Positions 22,632 to 33,503 are shown, counted from the stretch's first letter. The stretch: DNA of 64,000 bases from Rhynchosporium graminicola (GCA_900074885.1 FJUW01000052.1:310001-374000); one strand, 5' to 3'. Translations and numbers: made by a program. The notes: generated by a model from the letters alone, not told the origin.

Positions 22632-23234
22632 ATGAAGTTTACAAGCGCTATCTGCGCCTTGATCTTCGCTGCTACCGTCAGCTCCAGCGCCATCCCATGG
22701 GCTGCCGCCGAAGCCAGATGTGGCCACCCCGGTCAACCTTGCGGAAAATTCAAGAGAGTCGCTCTCCCTGAGCCAGTCGCACGATGCGGACATCCAGGAC
22801 AGCCATGCGGACGTGATGCCATCCCAGCTCCGGCTCCAGAGCCTGAAGCTCGATGCGGTCATCCTGGCCAGCCCTGTGGCAAGCGTGATGCTATCCCGGA
22901 GCCCGAAGCACGATGCGGACATCCCGGCCAACCATGTGGCAAGCGTGATGCTATCCCAGCTCCGGCTCCAGAGCCTGAAGCCCGATGCGGTCATCCTGGC
23001 CAGCCCTGTGGCAAGCGTGATGCCATTCCAGAGCCAGAGGCCAGATGTGGTCACCCAGGACAGCCATGTGGAAAGCGTGATGCTATCCCAGAGCCAGCAC
23101 CAGAGGCACGATGCGGACACCCAGGACAACCATGTGGAAAGCGTGATGCTATCCCAGAGCCGGCACCGGAGGCACGATGCGGACACCCAGGTCAGCCTTG
23201 TGGAAAGCGTGATGCCATTCCAGAGGCGAATTAA
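22632..23234 (+). CDS. ppg1: Alpha-factor-type pheromone precursor, Kex2-processed repeat peptide
   Basis: A single-exon frame of 200 aa starts with a signal peptide (MKFTSAICALIFAATVSSSA). It then carries eight copies of RCGHPGQPCG. Six copies end in the dibasic KR, one in KFKR, and one (the second) in a lone R. Between units sit spacers such as DAIPEPEA, DAIPAPAPEPEA and DAIPEPAPEA; each is built of X-Ala or X-Pro pairs, the substrate pattern of Ste13-type dipeptidyl aminopeptidases. This is the plan of ascomycete alpha-pheromone precursors: signal peptide, Kex2 cut, Ste13 trimming, short peptide with two cysteines and GQPC. Predicted product RCGHPGQPC(G). Most described filamentous-ascomycete pheromones begin with Trp; here every copy begins with Arg, so another secreted repeat peptide remains possible. 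No intron needed. Confidence 0.8.
   Translation: MKFTSAICALIFAATVSSSAIPWAAAEARCGHPGQPCGKFKRVALPEPVARCGHPGQPCGRDAIPAPAPEPEARCGHPGQPCGKRDAIPEPEARCGHPGQPCGKRDAIPAPAPEPEARCGHPGQPCGKRDAIPEPEARCGHPGQPCGKRDAIPEPAPEARCGHPGQPCGKRDAIPEPAPEARCGHPGQPCGKRDAIPEAN
22716..23231 (+). repeat. Tandem coding repeats of the peptide precursor (8 units)
   Basis: The unit is 60-72 nt, and length differs only by whole codon pairs in the spacer. The core encoding CGHPGQPCG is strongly kept at protein level while synonymous positions vary (CGG/CGC/GGT choices), so selection on the peptide rather than very recent duplication alone is likely. A long frame on the opposite strand over this region is a shadow of the repeats. 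Confidence 0.85.
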
Positions 23235-23340
23235 TTCCAATCGTCGACCATGTGGAAAGCGTAATGCCATCCCTGAGCCTCTGCCAGAACCAGAGGCTCA
23301 CTGCTCGAGTCCACATCGCCCAGGCGAAAAGAAATTCCAA
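23235..23340 (+). pseudogene. Decayed repeat units past the precursor stop
   Basis: From 23248 a shifted frame reads PCGKRNAIPEPLPEPEA and then HCSSPHRPGEKK, which lines up with a repeat end, a spacer and a worn RCGHPGQPCGKR. The piece joining it to the last good unit is 23 nt where intact units have 25 nt, so the frame shifts and a TAA ends the protein at 23234. The gene was probably longer once. Confidence 0.7.
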
Positions 23341-24553
23341 CAAGTATCGCATATACACAACATCTCCTTGATCTCTTGGACCCCATTCTGATTTACCGGC
23401 GTCTCTCTGGCTATCTCCGACGAAAATTTCCTATCCTCCAACAACCCACTGCACTTCTATTTTCACTTCACTCAACAACATCCTCAACGTCACACCTGCT
23501 TATCCCGTGTCCCATATCTTTTGGTGGGATGGAAATCATGGATTTGCGATGGATGGACACTTTTCACACAACAGCTTGGCAACCTCACAGGCTGTCTAGC
23601 TTTGGAACTACATTTCGTCTACCTAGGCTCTGTGAGGAGTTCTTTTGGATTTGGGATAGTAATTAGGAATGGCAAATAGGGCTTTTGGGACAGTTGATTC
23701 TTATTTGCAATACACTGTCATTCTGCCCCTTACGTTGCTTTTAGAACACGTGACTTGACTTGTAGCTCGTGACATTTTCAAGTTTGTGATATAATGAGGG
23801 CGATTTGATTTTCTAATTGGTTTTCCCTGCAAATTGGGTTCTCGTGACTCCGAAGATGTTGATAGATGCAAAGATCTTGAGAGTTTGATGTTGCCCGGCC
23901 ATGTTTTGCTTGTCTTCTAAGCGTACAATGTAAGTAAGTAAGTAAGTCATAAAGTGCAATAGTGATAGTGACATTCAAGATTGGTTTATCTTGCGCTCTG
24001 CAGAGCAATCAAGCATCTTCAAAGCTCAAGCAAAGTCTTATCATAATTTTATCCATGCGATATCATTTCCAAAACGTATTTGTATTTGATTTTGGTAGTG
24101 CAGATATTTCTACAAGTAAACATCAAATTCTATCTTCCTTTACTGATATTGAGTGTCGTTTTCATGAATGTTCCATCTAAAGCTCATGGCCTTGCAGTGA
24201 TATATAGGTAGAGTCCTGTGACAGTTGTATGGAATGAAGTCAGAGTGACCCAAGTACTACCACGTGGAATGAACTCTAGCTTTCCGGAAGTCGTGTTTGC
24301 CTCTGTTTGAAAGGATGACCAGCATTGAGTCGTATTGGGTCGTCACCACTAGTGGTGCTCTGAAAATTATAATTTGTGACAGCCATTAAGATCGCACCAC
24401 CAATCCCAAACCCTAGGAACGTTTAAGTACAGCTGCAGAAACCCTTCAAATTGAACCCTCTATACCTTTCATACCCAGCCCTCGCTTTGAAATCACAAAC
24501 CCACATTTGAAAATCGCATCATATCATCATTTATTCCATGGAATCGCATCAAC
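23341..24553. other. Intergenic, with a (GTAA)n microsatellite
   Basis: No gene recognised. A short (GTAA)/(TAAG) tract lies at about 23930-23948. The region just left of 24554 is the 3' flank of the minus-strand histidine phosphatase. Confidence 0.4.
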
Positions 24554-26059
24554 CTAATCCTCCAGCGCATCAAACGCATCAGACTCCTCATCTTCCTTCA
24601 TCACATGGTGCTGGAAGACCCTAGCCTTGCCTTTCCAGTTCGCGCGCTTCATAGCTTCGACATGATTCTTATACTCTGCAATCTCAGCGAGGCGTTCCTG
24701 GGTGGTGTTGTCGATGACCATGTGGAACGGTGGGCCGGTCTGAGGGATGGGGATGTGTGGATTTGCGAGACTGGCTTTTGTTTGGAGGAACGAGAGAGGT
24801 GGATGACCGGTGGCGACTTTGGATGGGGATGGGAATTTGAAGGTGCGGATTTCGGCATTGTACCATCGCTGGGCTGGGGAGGTGGTTAGCTGAAGTTCTT
24901 GACGTTGTGATCAGAAGCTCTGGGTTAATGACATGACACTGAGAACATCGCGGAATAATCACTGACACTGATAACCCATCAAACTCCTCAAAAAGCCCCC
25001 ATGGCTGACGATCACAATCCCAACATCCTCCCCGTGACTCGCCTCAAACTTCATCCCATTCCACTCTCCACCCTGCACAACGACCTCCTCCAACATCTTC
25101 AGCGCCCTCTTAACCCTCTCAACCCTCTCCATCTTCCTCGCAGTCCCCATCTCGAAATTCCACTCCCAGCCACCATACATCAACCTCGTGTCGATCTTCA
25201 ACACCGCACTTCTCTTCTCAACATCCTTGATCTCCTGTCTTAGCTTGAACAGGCGGGTGCCGGTGTTGCATTGCCAGTGTCCGAACTCGCGTAGGTCAGG
25301 CCAGAGCGTGATGGGGATGCCGCGGCTGGTGGGGGCTTGGAAACCGTAGATCGCGGTGTTGATTGTGCGGCGGAGGGGAGACGAGAATATGTATTTCACT
25401 TTGGGGGTGGAGGAGGGGTAGGGGAAGGTGTTCTGGAGTGACAGAGCTTGCGTTTTGCCGTGGGGTGTGAGACAGGTATCGCGGAGGTGGCGAGCGCCGA
25501 TTATGGAGGCCATGTTATGGATTGCCTGGATGTGGTATGTTAGTTGATTGATGTTGGTGTTGATCATTAATCAAGTATGAAAGAGCTCGAACGTGAACAG
25601 TTGGAAAATCCAAACTTCAAGAAAGAGGATTGGAAACAGGAGGAATAGAATTGGATGGGATCAAGGGTAGGGAAGGAAGAGAAGAGTACTGACCTGCGCG
25701 TGTCGAACAAAGTGGAATCTTACCTTCGGCTTACGAACCAAAGGCTTCGAAAGAGGACGAGGGATAGAACCAACAACACCCTGACCAGGAGCGTGGCTAT
25801 TATTAGATCGGGAATTTTTGTTCGAGATGTCGCCTAGTGAGAGACATCCCATAATCTCTGTCATTTCACCGCTGTCGTCGACCTCCTTGGGTACGTGAAT
25901 AGTACAGTTCTCTTTCTGGCATATGTTGGTACATTTTGGCGGGGAGAGAGTCATGAGAACTGCTTGAGCTGGAGGAGCTTTAGCGGATATGGTGAGAGGT
26001 GCGGTAGAGCAGAATTTAGAAACTGAGGAGGGGGATGATGGTGACATGTTTGTTGACAT
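24554..26059 (-). CDS. Histidine phosphatase (phosphoglycerate-mutase-like) paralogue 2
   Basis: Exons 25694-26059, 24967-25525 and 24554-24873 give 414 aa. A Ser/Pro-rich N-terminus (start MSTNMSPSS; an upstream in-frame extension is possible) leads to RFHFVRHAQ, then a 168-nt intron, then AIHNMASIIGARHLRDTCLT. The arginine motif is YIFSSPLRRTINTA; next come ITLWPDLREF and CNTGTR; the second histidine is in IVIVSHGGFLRSL. Exon 3 starts QRWYNAEIRTFKF, the expected C-terminal strand, and continues to DAFDALED. All catalytic positions of the family are present, so it is probably an active phosphatase of unknown substrate. It shares the intron position after RHx with paralogues 1 and 3. Confidence 0.87.
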
Positions 26060-27365
26060 TGCCTCGATGGCAGACGAGATAGGGAAGTAGAAAAATACAA
26101 TTCCAATCGATGACAAGAGCTTGGGGTTGCTAAACAAGAGAATGCTATGAATAGAGGAATGTAGCAGACAAAGGGGAGGGAAAGATTTCGAAAGACGAGT
26201 AGGAGATGCCTCGAAGGTGGATATCTATCTGGACGTGGCTCGCTTAGCGAGTTTGTTGACAAGGTGAGTTCGAGAATCAGGTTTGCAACACCCCACAGTG
26301 AAGTGCAGCTGAGAGAAGCTAAACAAACAACAATGATACATAAGATCAAGGGAGTAGACTCGTCTTTGACGAAGCAGGCTCGTCCCCAAAACTGACACTT
26401 AATACAATCATCAAATATTCCTTCGTAGGACTTCAGTCTAGTGTCTGTTTAATGTATTATGACATCTTCGCGACTCCGACTTCTTATTGAAGAACAAAAG
26501 TTTTTAACAAAGCCGCGTAGCTCAATCAATGCGTTTATTAAGGTAAACAAGGTAACAAGTCCTCGCCTCTCCAGAGATGAATAGTCGACCTCGGAACAAG
26601 CCCTCTGACAAGGGAAGTGACAAGGGAAGTGACGCCCGGTAAGAGTAGAGACAGTTGGAGCTTTCCCCAGACATGACGAGGAGATCCTGGTGATTATGAC
26701 GAGAAACGGGTTTTTTGTTTAATTCATCCATAAATACTATGGCAGAGCAACAGTTTTGATAGAGGCGTCTGTAACGTCGTTGAAGATGGCCTCCGGCGAA
26801 AGAGGCATGGCTCACAAATGACTTAAAAGCAAAATTGCATTATATCTATATCAAAGAAAAGGTCAGAGGCGTAGCCTACAGCCAATCGATCGTCAAGTAT
26901 ATAGATATGAATGCTTCAACTTTAAGATAATAAGTCAAATGCGAACCGCTCATTGAGGATGAACCTTCGAGAACGTCAGCCGAGAACCGCCTAATCAATC
27001 GGAAGCCGATGACTCGATCCACCCTCTTGTCTCAACAGTAAAGCGTTCGGGCTTGAATTACCCTATAATTGAGAAGACAGCCTCTCTACCAAACGCCAGC
27101 TAAAGACAGCTCGGCCAAGTATGCCCAAGATCAAATCCTGCAAGCCCTCAAAGCAAACTCCAGGCCGAAGGAAACATGCGACGGAATACAATAGACGAGC
27201 TCAAGAAGTCTTCCAAAAAGAATTCATAATATTCACTTACCCTCCAGACATCAAAACAATTTGCTGCCACCCCTTTTTATTCTTCCGCATACTTACCGCC
27301 TTCTCCACTGAGAGGCAATTCTCCAGGACCCTCCACAACATGTGGTAGAAATCCGAAAACTCGCT
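26060..27365. other. Intergenic, no gene recognised
   Basis: Upstream region of paralogue 2 on one side and 3' region of paralogue 3 on the other. Short frames only. A small direct duplication (gacaagggaagtgacaagggaagtga) lies near 26608. Confidence 0.4.
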
Positions 27366-29196
27366 TCAATTGGAGTCAGCTAGTGCCGTCACTATAGCAA
27401 GCTCCTCCTCTTTCCAGCCAGAAGCACGAAGTTCAGACAGGTATTCCTTATCGAACCGGTAGATGTATGATATTGGAATAGCTGGGAGAATTTTGAGATC
27501 CGGGATCGGAATCAGATCTTGTGTGGAAGTAAGAGATGGTGGTGGATGATGGGCAGATATGGAGAAGAGAAGTGCTGGGCATTGTTCCATGACAAACCTG
27601 TGGAGGGGTGAGTAAAGTGATTACATTGAGAGGATGGGAGGAGGAGGACGTACATTCATCTGCACCACCAGCTAGTGTCCTTTGGAGTCCGCCATGGGAG
27701 AAAAGTAAGATCTCTACGTTGCCGTGTGCGTTTACTTGATTGTGCTCGATTGCTGAGGTGGCGAGGGCGAGGATATCAGTGCGGATTCGCTGGAGAAATT
27801 CAGTCAGTTGGCATTCTCGTTTGCGTAGTATATCATCTCAGAAATTCAATGATCAAGGAGGCAGGCAGATGAGCAGCCTCCGCCCGTTGTAAACAAAGGG
27901 AAAGAGTAAGGGCAAACGCATACCAAAGCTATCCTCGTTCCATCAGGGCCCTCATCCCAAAGATTATCCTTCTCCCACCCCTCGTCCAACAACTCACATC
28001 TCAGATCCAGATTTGCGAATTCCGTCTTCAGTTCCGCAATCGAACTCCCATTATTACAGGGTTTGGCACCCAGTTCCTTCAAAGTATTCTATAGCACAAT
28101 GGGAAGCTTCGACGTATTCTCAAATGAAGTTTTCGTGCTATAATCCACTAGCTTTGGTAATGATTGTGTGACGGTCTGGATACAGCGTCTTGAGGGAGAG
28201 GATAACACGTGGGTAATTTTCGAGGGATCGAAGGGTGTTGCGAGGGTAAGGCGCGCGCATTGTTTGTAGCCGAGAGGTATGAGCGGTGGATCGTGGATGA
28301 ATGCCCTACCCTCATCTCTCTGATCGCAGTACCTGACGTTATGGAGAGCCTATATGGGATTGTGAGTAAATTCCTAGTTTTAAGTAATTCGTGCTCTAGG
28401 CAAGCTTGTCTGCGGCGAGGAGAGCTCTGCCTACCCAAGGTCATTGGCAAAGTGTGTAACCTAGGCAAAGCATTTGCATGGCTTTGAAGCACTACTCTTG
28501 GCAATGACGGGAGATGCCTTCGCAACGATGAGCTTTTATGCTAGGATATTGCGCAAAGGAATATTCCAAAACGTCATGAATATCGATGGCTTTACTCGGC
28601 GAAAAGGCTTTTCGCCTCGCCTCGCTTCGCCGAAGACGAATTTGCCCAGGCAGTCCTTCTTGTCTCGGAAAACTTGTGAGCAGTCGCTCTGGGAGGTGAC
28701 ATACCTGGCCATGTCTTATACAACGTACAATAATTGTCGGCTTGCCAGAGCTTCGCCCTAGCTCCACGAAATCCAACAAACTCGCATTTACCTTGCCGAC
28801 ACTTTTCTTGCCTGCAAGAAGTTTCACCGTTCTCAGTCCCAGTTCGCCGTAGGAATCGAAATCATCTCTCTTCTTAGTGACCGGAGCACGTTTTACGATC
28901 ATGCACTCAGCTCGAGGAGACGGTTGGTGTGTAACGACTAAGGTTGACGCAGTCGACTCATGAATCGTAGACGCAGTTGAACTATATGATGCTGCGCTGT
29001 TCGACCGTCGGACAGCAGGTGCTGTGATCATATGATATGGAATTGATGTCTCGCTGTTCGACCATCGCTGCAGAAGTGGTTCCGTAATTGCTATGTTGGG
29101 GATTGTACGGGCAGATGGTTCCCTGCGACGAGGTTCGCGCAGTCTTAAGGCTGGCATGTAACCCAAGCAGTTCTTAAACCAGGTAAAAGCTTCCAT
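27366..29196 (-). pseudogene. Histidine phosphatase paralogue 3, probably degenerate
   Basis: Exon 1 (28705-29196) starts MEAFTWFKNCLGYMP and ends TIIVRCIRHGQ; after a 355-nt intron exon 2 begins ALHNVRYCDQRDEGRAF at 28349 and carries ITHVLSSPSRRCIQTV. That frame meets TAG at 28089-28091 but then resumes as NTLKELGAKPCNNGSS, the expected family block. Either this is a nonsense mutation, or a 60-nt intron with a weak GTGGAT donor removes it. A further exon (27654-27789) gives RIRTDILALATSAIE and ILLFSHGGLQRTLAGG with the second catalytic histidine. The C-terminal part (27366-27597) cannot be joined with a consensus donor in a good frame and lacks the usual final strand. Degenerate gene favoured. 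Confidence 0.6.
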
Positions 29197-30277
29197 GTTG
29201 TGTGCTTTTTGCTATGCTGCTAGCACCTCGAAAATGTACTGAGTTCTGTACCGTCAAATCGAAATCTTGAGCGGAAATGTTCCAGATATGACCTCTGAGA
29301 GCTTGGAGGCCACTAGGAGAACGACAATAGGAGTCTATAATGAGGTAGATAGATAACTATCACTATGACGATGATAACGCAGCAAGGCAGGATGAGAATA
29401 GAATCCATGGTAAAGTGATATAAAGAAACAGAAAGGTTGACAAAAGCTTCGGGAAATGAGTGCGTTAGAACTTTGTGTAAGTGAATGAATCGCAAGGTCG
29501 TAGCAAGAAAATATGGTGCGAAGTGTACCACGGTCCGAAGCCTTATTGGCTGCTTCGGCAAGAAGACAATCCTTTTTTTCTTTTTTTTTTGCAATTGAAG
29601 TAGTGGTGCAGTTTCTCGCTTCTAGCTGGCTGCTGGATGGCACCGGTGCACTGTAGTTCAATGAACTAGTCGCTCCTCTTGAGCCGCTTCAGTTGGTCTA
29701 CCAGGGCACAACAACCGTAACCGAGAAAGATCATACCTATCCCTTAATGCTAGGCCTAAAGACTACCGAGCCAGTTTTTACCCATATACTAGGCTGGCAG
29801 ACACAGAACAAAAGGGTCTGGCACGTGAGAGCTTGAGATAGGAGCGTATTATAGCTCTTCAAATTGCCCGACATTGTACGAGCTAGCAGAAAAGATCTGT
29901 CGCTCCCGACCCATACTAAGCCTTACGGGCGCTGCAAGGAAAACCTCCCAGATCTGGAGCTCACAGCATCGTTTTCTCGCATTCTCTTGAAGGTATAAAA
30001 CGTGTATGGGGTGTTTGTGTAAACGTGGACGAAAGCAATAAGGTTAAGAACAATTTGCTTTTGGGGTGGAAGTAGTACATGTTGGAAGCAAATACAAACA
30101 AACATGCGAATACTGCTTCCAACGAAAAGTAACAATAAGAAATCCCTAGGCGCAATTCTACCGAGAATTGCAAACGCAAACTCGAACACGCTGCAATAGT
30201 CATTCATTTATTCTCCCTGCGCCAAGCCCGGCAAATCAAGGTACGTGTTAATACAGGGTGATTTTGGTACCTACACA
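29197..30277. other. Intergenic, no gene recognised
   Basis: Short frames only. A poly-T run lies near 29575. The region includes the upstream flank of paralogue 3 and the 3' flank of PRE10. Confidence 0.4.
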
Positions 30278-31302
30278 CTATTCCTCCATCTTGTCTTCAT
30301 CCGCCGGTTTATCATCATCCTTCGTCTCTTCCTCATCATCATCATCCTCCAACGACTTCTTCGCCAATCTCTCAGCCTCGTCTAATAACTCCTTAGGCAC
30401 CTCCTGATGTCTCCCCTTCGTTGGTCCATCGAGATTGCTAATCCAAGTCATCTCCAACTCGAATTCCTTGTCCTTGTTATCGGCATGTGCGATGTAGATG
30501 ATCTTTGCAGCCTCCTTAACACCATCCAACAAACTTAACTTGCCAGCTGCCAGATCTAGCTTCTCCATCTCGGCCTTGGCAGTCTGGCGTCCCTTTCCGG
30601 TAGCAGCACCATAGTATCCCCAGTATTGCCCACTAGGCTCGATCATGTACAGGCCAGGTCCGCCGTATGTCATTCCCGGAACCTTGCCACCTGAACCGAT
30701 CGAAGGTCCATTGCCCACTTGTCCGTCAACAGGTAGCTCGAGCTCCGAATCCCAACCTGCAACGATCGCGGTGACACCGAATGGTCGGACTGAGGAGTAG
30801 AGAGTGTAGGCTTGTAGATACCCACCCATCCGGCTTGCGAGATCCTTGGTTGTGATTGGTGTCTTGTAGGTCTTTCTCCAGCTTCCAGCTTCATCGCGTG
30901 CACGAGAGACGAAGTGGCGCCCGTCTGGTACTAAGCCTGAGGATACCTGGCATGAGTATCAGCGTTGTTCGCAAGCAAAGAGCTTTTGATTGTTTCCAGG
31001 GATACATACTGCTCCCATATGCCTGTCGATTGTAGCAATGCGCTTGTTGGCTCCAGCCTTCAACAGCTTGCTAGTGATGACCTTCTCAACTGCCAGAATG
31101 ACGCCATCTTTGCATCTGATACCAATCGACGTTCCACCGTTTTCTACTGCCTTGACTGCATATTCAACCTGGAAATTCCGTCCGTCGGGGGAGAAGACCG
31201 AATTCGTAAGATCGTAACCCGTACCTATGGAAGTCTAAGGAGTCAGCTTCTGGACGTTTCGTTGCACGGAGACCGCATTATATGATGCTTGAAGCTTACC
31301 AT
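30278..31302 (-). CDS. PRE10: 20S proteasome subunit alpha-7
   Basis: Three coding exons (31300-31302, 31010-31234, 30278-30946) give 298 aa. The first coding exon is the ATG alone, followed by a GTAAGC intron; exon 2 opens [19 protein letters not shown], then [18 protein letters not shown], which is the Pre10/PSMA3 signature. Exon 3 gives [52 protein letters not shown] and an acidic C-terminal tail ([12 protein letters not shown]), also typical of alpha-7. An insertion of about 20 residues ([16 protein letters not shown]) sits before the YMIEPSG strand. Family knowledge: a non-catalytic outer-ring subunit of the 20S core. Introns are 65 and 63 nt. Confidence 0.95.
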
Positions 31303-32603
31303 GATGTTTTATATGTGGTGGAGATTTCCAAATATTCGGGTGAAGGAGGAGAGTCCGGGATTGGAAGTATGATGAAGCTCTGGAGATGATGTCTTTCCTC
31401 GTCTTTCCTCGTCCACACGTCAAGCTCCAGGCACGATGAAGCGCGCGTCTGGATGCCGCTAGTTGAAGCTCGATATGAGGCAGGAACATCAAATAGTTAG
31501 GCACCAATACATGTCGCATACATATTCACACGTGACTACCTAACCACTTGGCATGATTCAAACTTCCATCCGGACTCTGCATGCTGTTTCCCTTTGTTTA
31601 CAAGGCAGTTCCTCCCCGAAGCTTTGCGGATAGAAATTTAATGCATGCTCAAGCTCCCGCGGTATTTTTGGTGATAGCTGCATATGCTTGCAATTTGGGC
31701 ACGTCCGCGAGGGTTGGTTGGGTATCACTTTCTATGGTTTTCGTATTGCGAGCTGGCGAGGCTGAAGTCAAATATTGCGCAAGATTATATATTAATATAA
31801 GTATGTGAGGACGGCTGAAATGGGTCAGATGCCCTTCGTGTTCAACATCGATTGGTGATAAGTTGCTGCTTCTGCCGCGCCAACAGGGTTTTATGTTTCA
31901 TCTCGTCGTCTTCTCAGGCTCTCACACACACACTCGCCGCGATCCCCGTCATCGCTTGTTTGATAAGGGGGAGGGGTTATCGACCGACCCTTCTTTCCCG
32001 ACTTATATATATGGGTAACCTAACTACACCTCGTCCCCGTGGCCTGCTTTCTTGTCCCAATCTCAATATACAACCATGACCTGATGCTTGACTCGACTAC
32101 AAAGCTATTCTGAATATTGACTTCTACACATTGCCATTCCCCACGCCTTTCTCAGCGTTCTTCGATATCCGCACATGCCATTCTACTGCACTGCGCTCCT
32201 CCTTCTTCGAACTTTCTCTCCAGACTCCCCCCTCCCTCCACTTACGTTTCTCGCACATTACCTGCCCGCCTACGTACCTACCTACCTCAAGTAAATAGCA
32301 TAGTGAATATAAAGGAAATCAGCAAATCTCTTGCACCTGTTCAAGTCTGCTCCGCTCCACGATCGTTTCGAGTCGTCACTTGCTTTGCTGCACTCTCTGA
32401 CTCTAGGGTTTCCCATATTTCAGACAGCCACATCTCTCCTTCGTTCCCTTGTGGAACGTGACAGACAGGCTGGCTCTTTGCAAAGCAACTCTTGCACACC
32501 TCCAGTTCATTCGCAGCAAGGTATGCTGCATTTCCTGAGAGTACACAGCAAGCTGACATATATACTACAGCCTTTCGCCTTTCCTACCGAAGATCCCTCC
32601 ATC
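31303..32603. other. Intergenic/leader region between PRE10 and the 32604 gene
   Basis: Divergent upstream region. Part of it (about 32100-32600) is pyrimidine-rich with several short upstream frames and is probably a long 5' leader of the 32604 gene. An in-frame extension of that gene reaches 32331 but reads unlike the rest of the protein. Confidence 0.4.
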
Positions 32604-33503
32604 ATGAACAATCAGGAGGAGCTAGCAGCACTCTTCGAGCGAAACCTCTCCCTTCAACCTATTCCTCCAACATACGTCGCCCCTCCGCAAGAAGAGCCCA
32701 AGCCCATCGAAGAGCCATATGTCTACTCCATCTCCCAGCACTATCACCACTCCTCCCACATAGTTGCACAGCAACCTTCCAGACCAGCCTCCGAACCTCC
32801 TCAGACTGATCAACTCACTACTGAGATCATACTAGCTAGGCATGGCATTGACGTTGCAACCCTCTTCCCAACTCAAGTCGACCTTTTCAAAACAGCAGAA
32901 GCTTCCCAACAGATGCGGCTCATCGAACTTTGGCGAATCTGCCCACCCAATTACGGCGGACATGCTCTTGCACAAGGCCTTGGAGACTGGCCAGCTACAT
33001 CATTTCAGCAAGAAGAAGCCATGGCGAAGTTGAGATATGAGCGACAGATGCTGGAAGAGCGTATGGCAAGATCTGGCGGAGATGGACAGAGCATGGAGAG
33101 TGCAGAAGATACCATGAGCGATGCAAGCACCACGGCCCCACTTACACCCATCCAAGCTGGTGACGGTCGATGGCAGACATCTGAGAATGCCGAGCCTTAT
33201 ATGCAATCTGGCTATGAGTCTCTTGCCCAACGTGAGTATGAGCACTCCACTAGTCAAACTAAAAACATCTACTCTCACTACGGCTCGGCCGTGGGAGGTT
33301 ATAGGCAGGCCATAGACCCCGTATACAGCAACATATCCGACATACAGAAGTATCCCAATGTTGGAGGGGATTGGACAGCCCTTCTCGAGCAACGACAACA
33401 GGCTATGGAGAATCAGTACGGAGCCTACGACCAGCAATTTCATCACAACCAGGGCGGGGTGACAGTGAGTGGATATCAAGGCGAGGATGAGGAGATGTTG
33501 TAG
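32604..33503 (+). CDS. Gln/Tyr/Pro-rich protein, function unknown
   Basis: A single exon of 299 aa starts MNNQEELAALFERNLSLQPI. A conserved-looking helical section (ILARHGIDVATLFPTQVDLF to MRLIELWRICPP, about residues 80-120) is followed by a short Glu/Arg helix (EEAMAKLRYERQMLEERM) and then a disordered Gln/Tyr/Gly-rich tail ending GYQGEDEEML. The start at 32604 was chosen because the sequence upstream is pyrimidine-rich and translates without protein character. I do not recognise the family. Confidence 0.65.
   Translation: MNNQEELAALFERNLSLQPIPPTYVAPPQEEPKPIEEPYVYSISQHYHHSSHIVAQQPSRPASEPPQTDQLTTEIILARHGIDVATLFPTQVDLFKTAEASQQMRLIELWRICPPNYGGHALAQGLGDWPATSFQQEEAMAKLRYERQMLEERMARSGGDGQSMESAEDTMSDASTTAPLTPIQAGDGRWQTSENAEPYMQSGYESLAQREYEHSTSQTKNIYSHYGSAVGGYRQAIDPVYSNISDIQKYPNVGGDWTALLEQRQQAMENQYGAYDQQFHHNQGGVTVSGYQGEDEEML

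Noticed and set aside
22590..23270. Long minus-strand frame (about 226 codons) over the peptide-precursor gene
   Set aside because: It mirrors the tandem repeat on the plus strand, has Trp/Leu-rich low-complexity translation and no domain; the plus-strand gene explains the region.
26510..26580. Sequence GCCGCGTAGCTCAATCAATGCG resembling the 5' part of a tRNA
   Set aside because: The 3' half does not pair and no B box follows.
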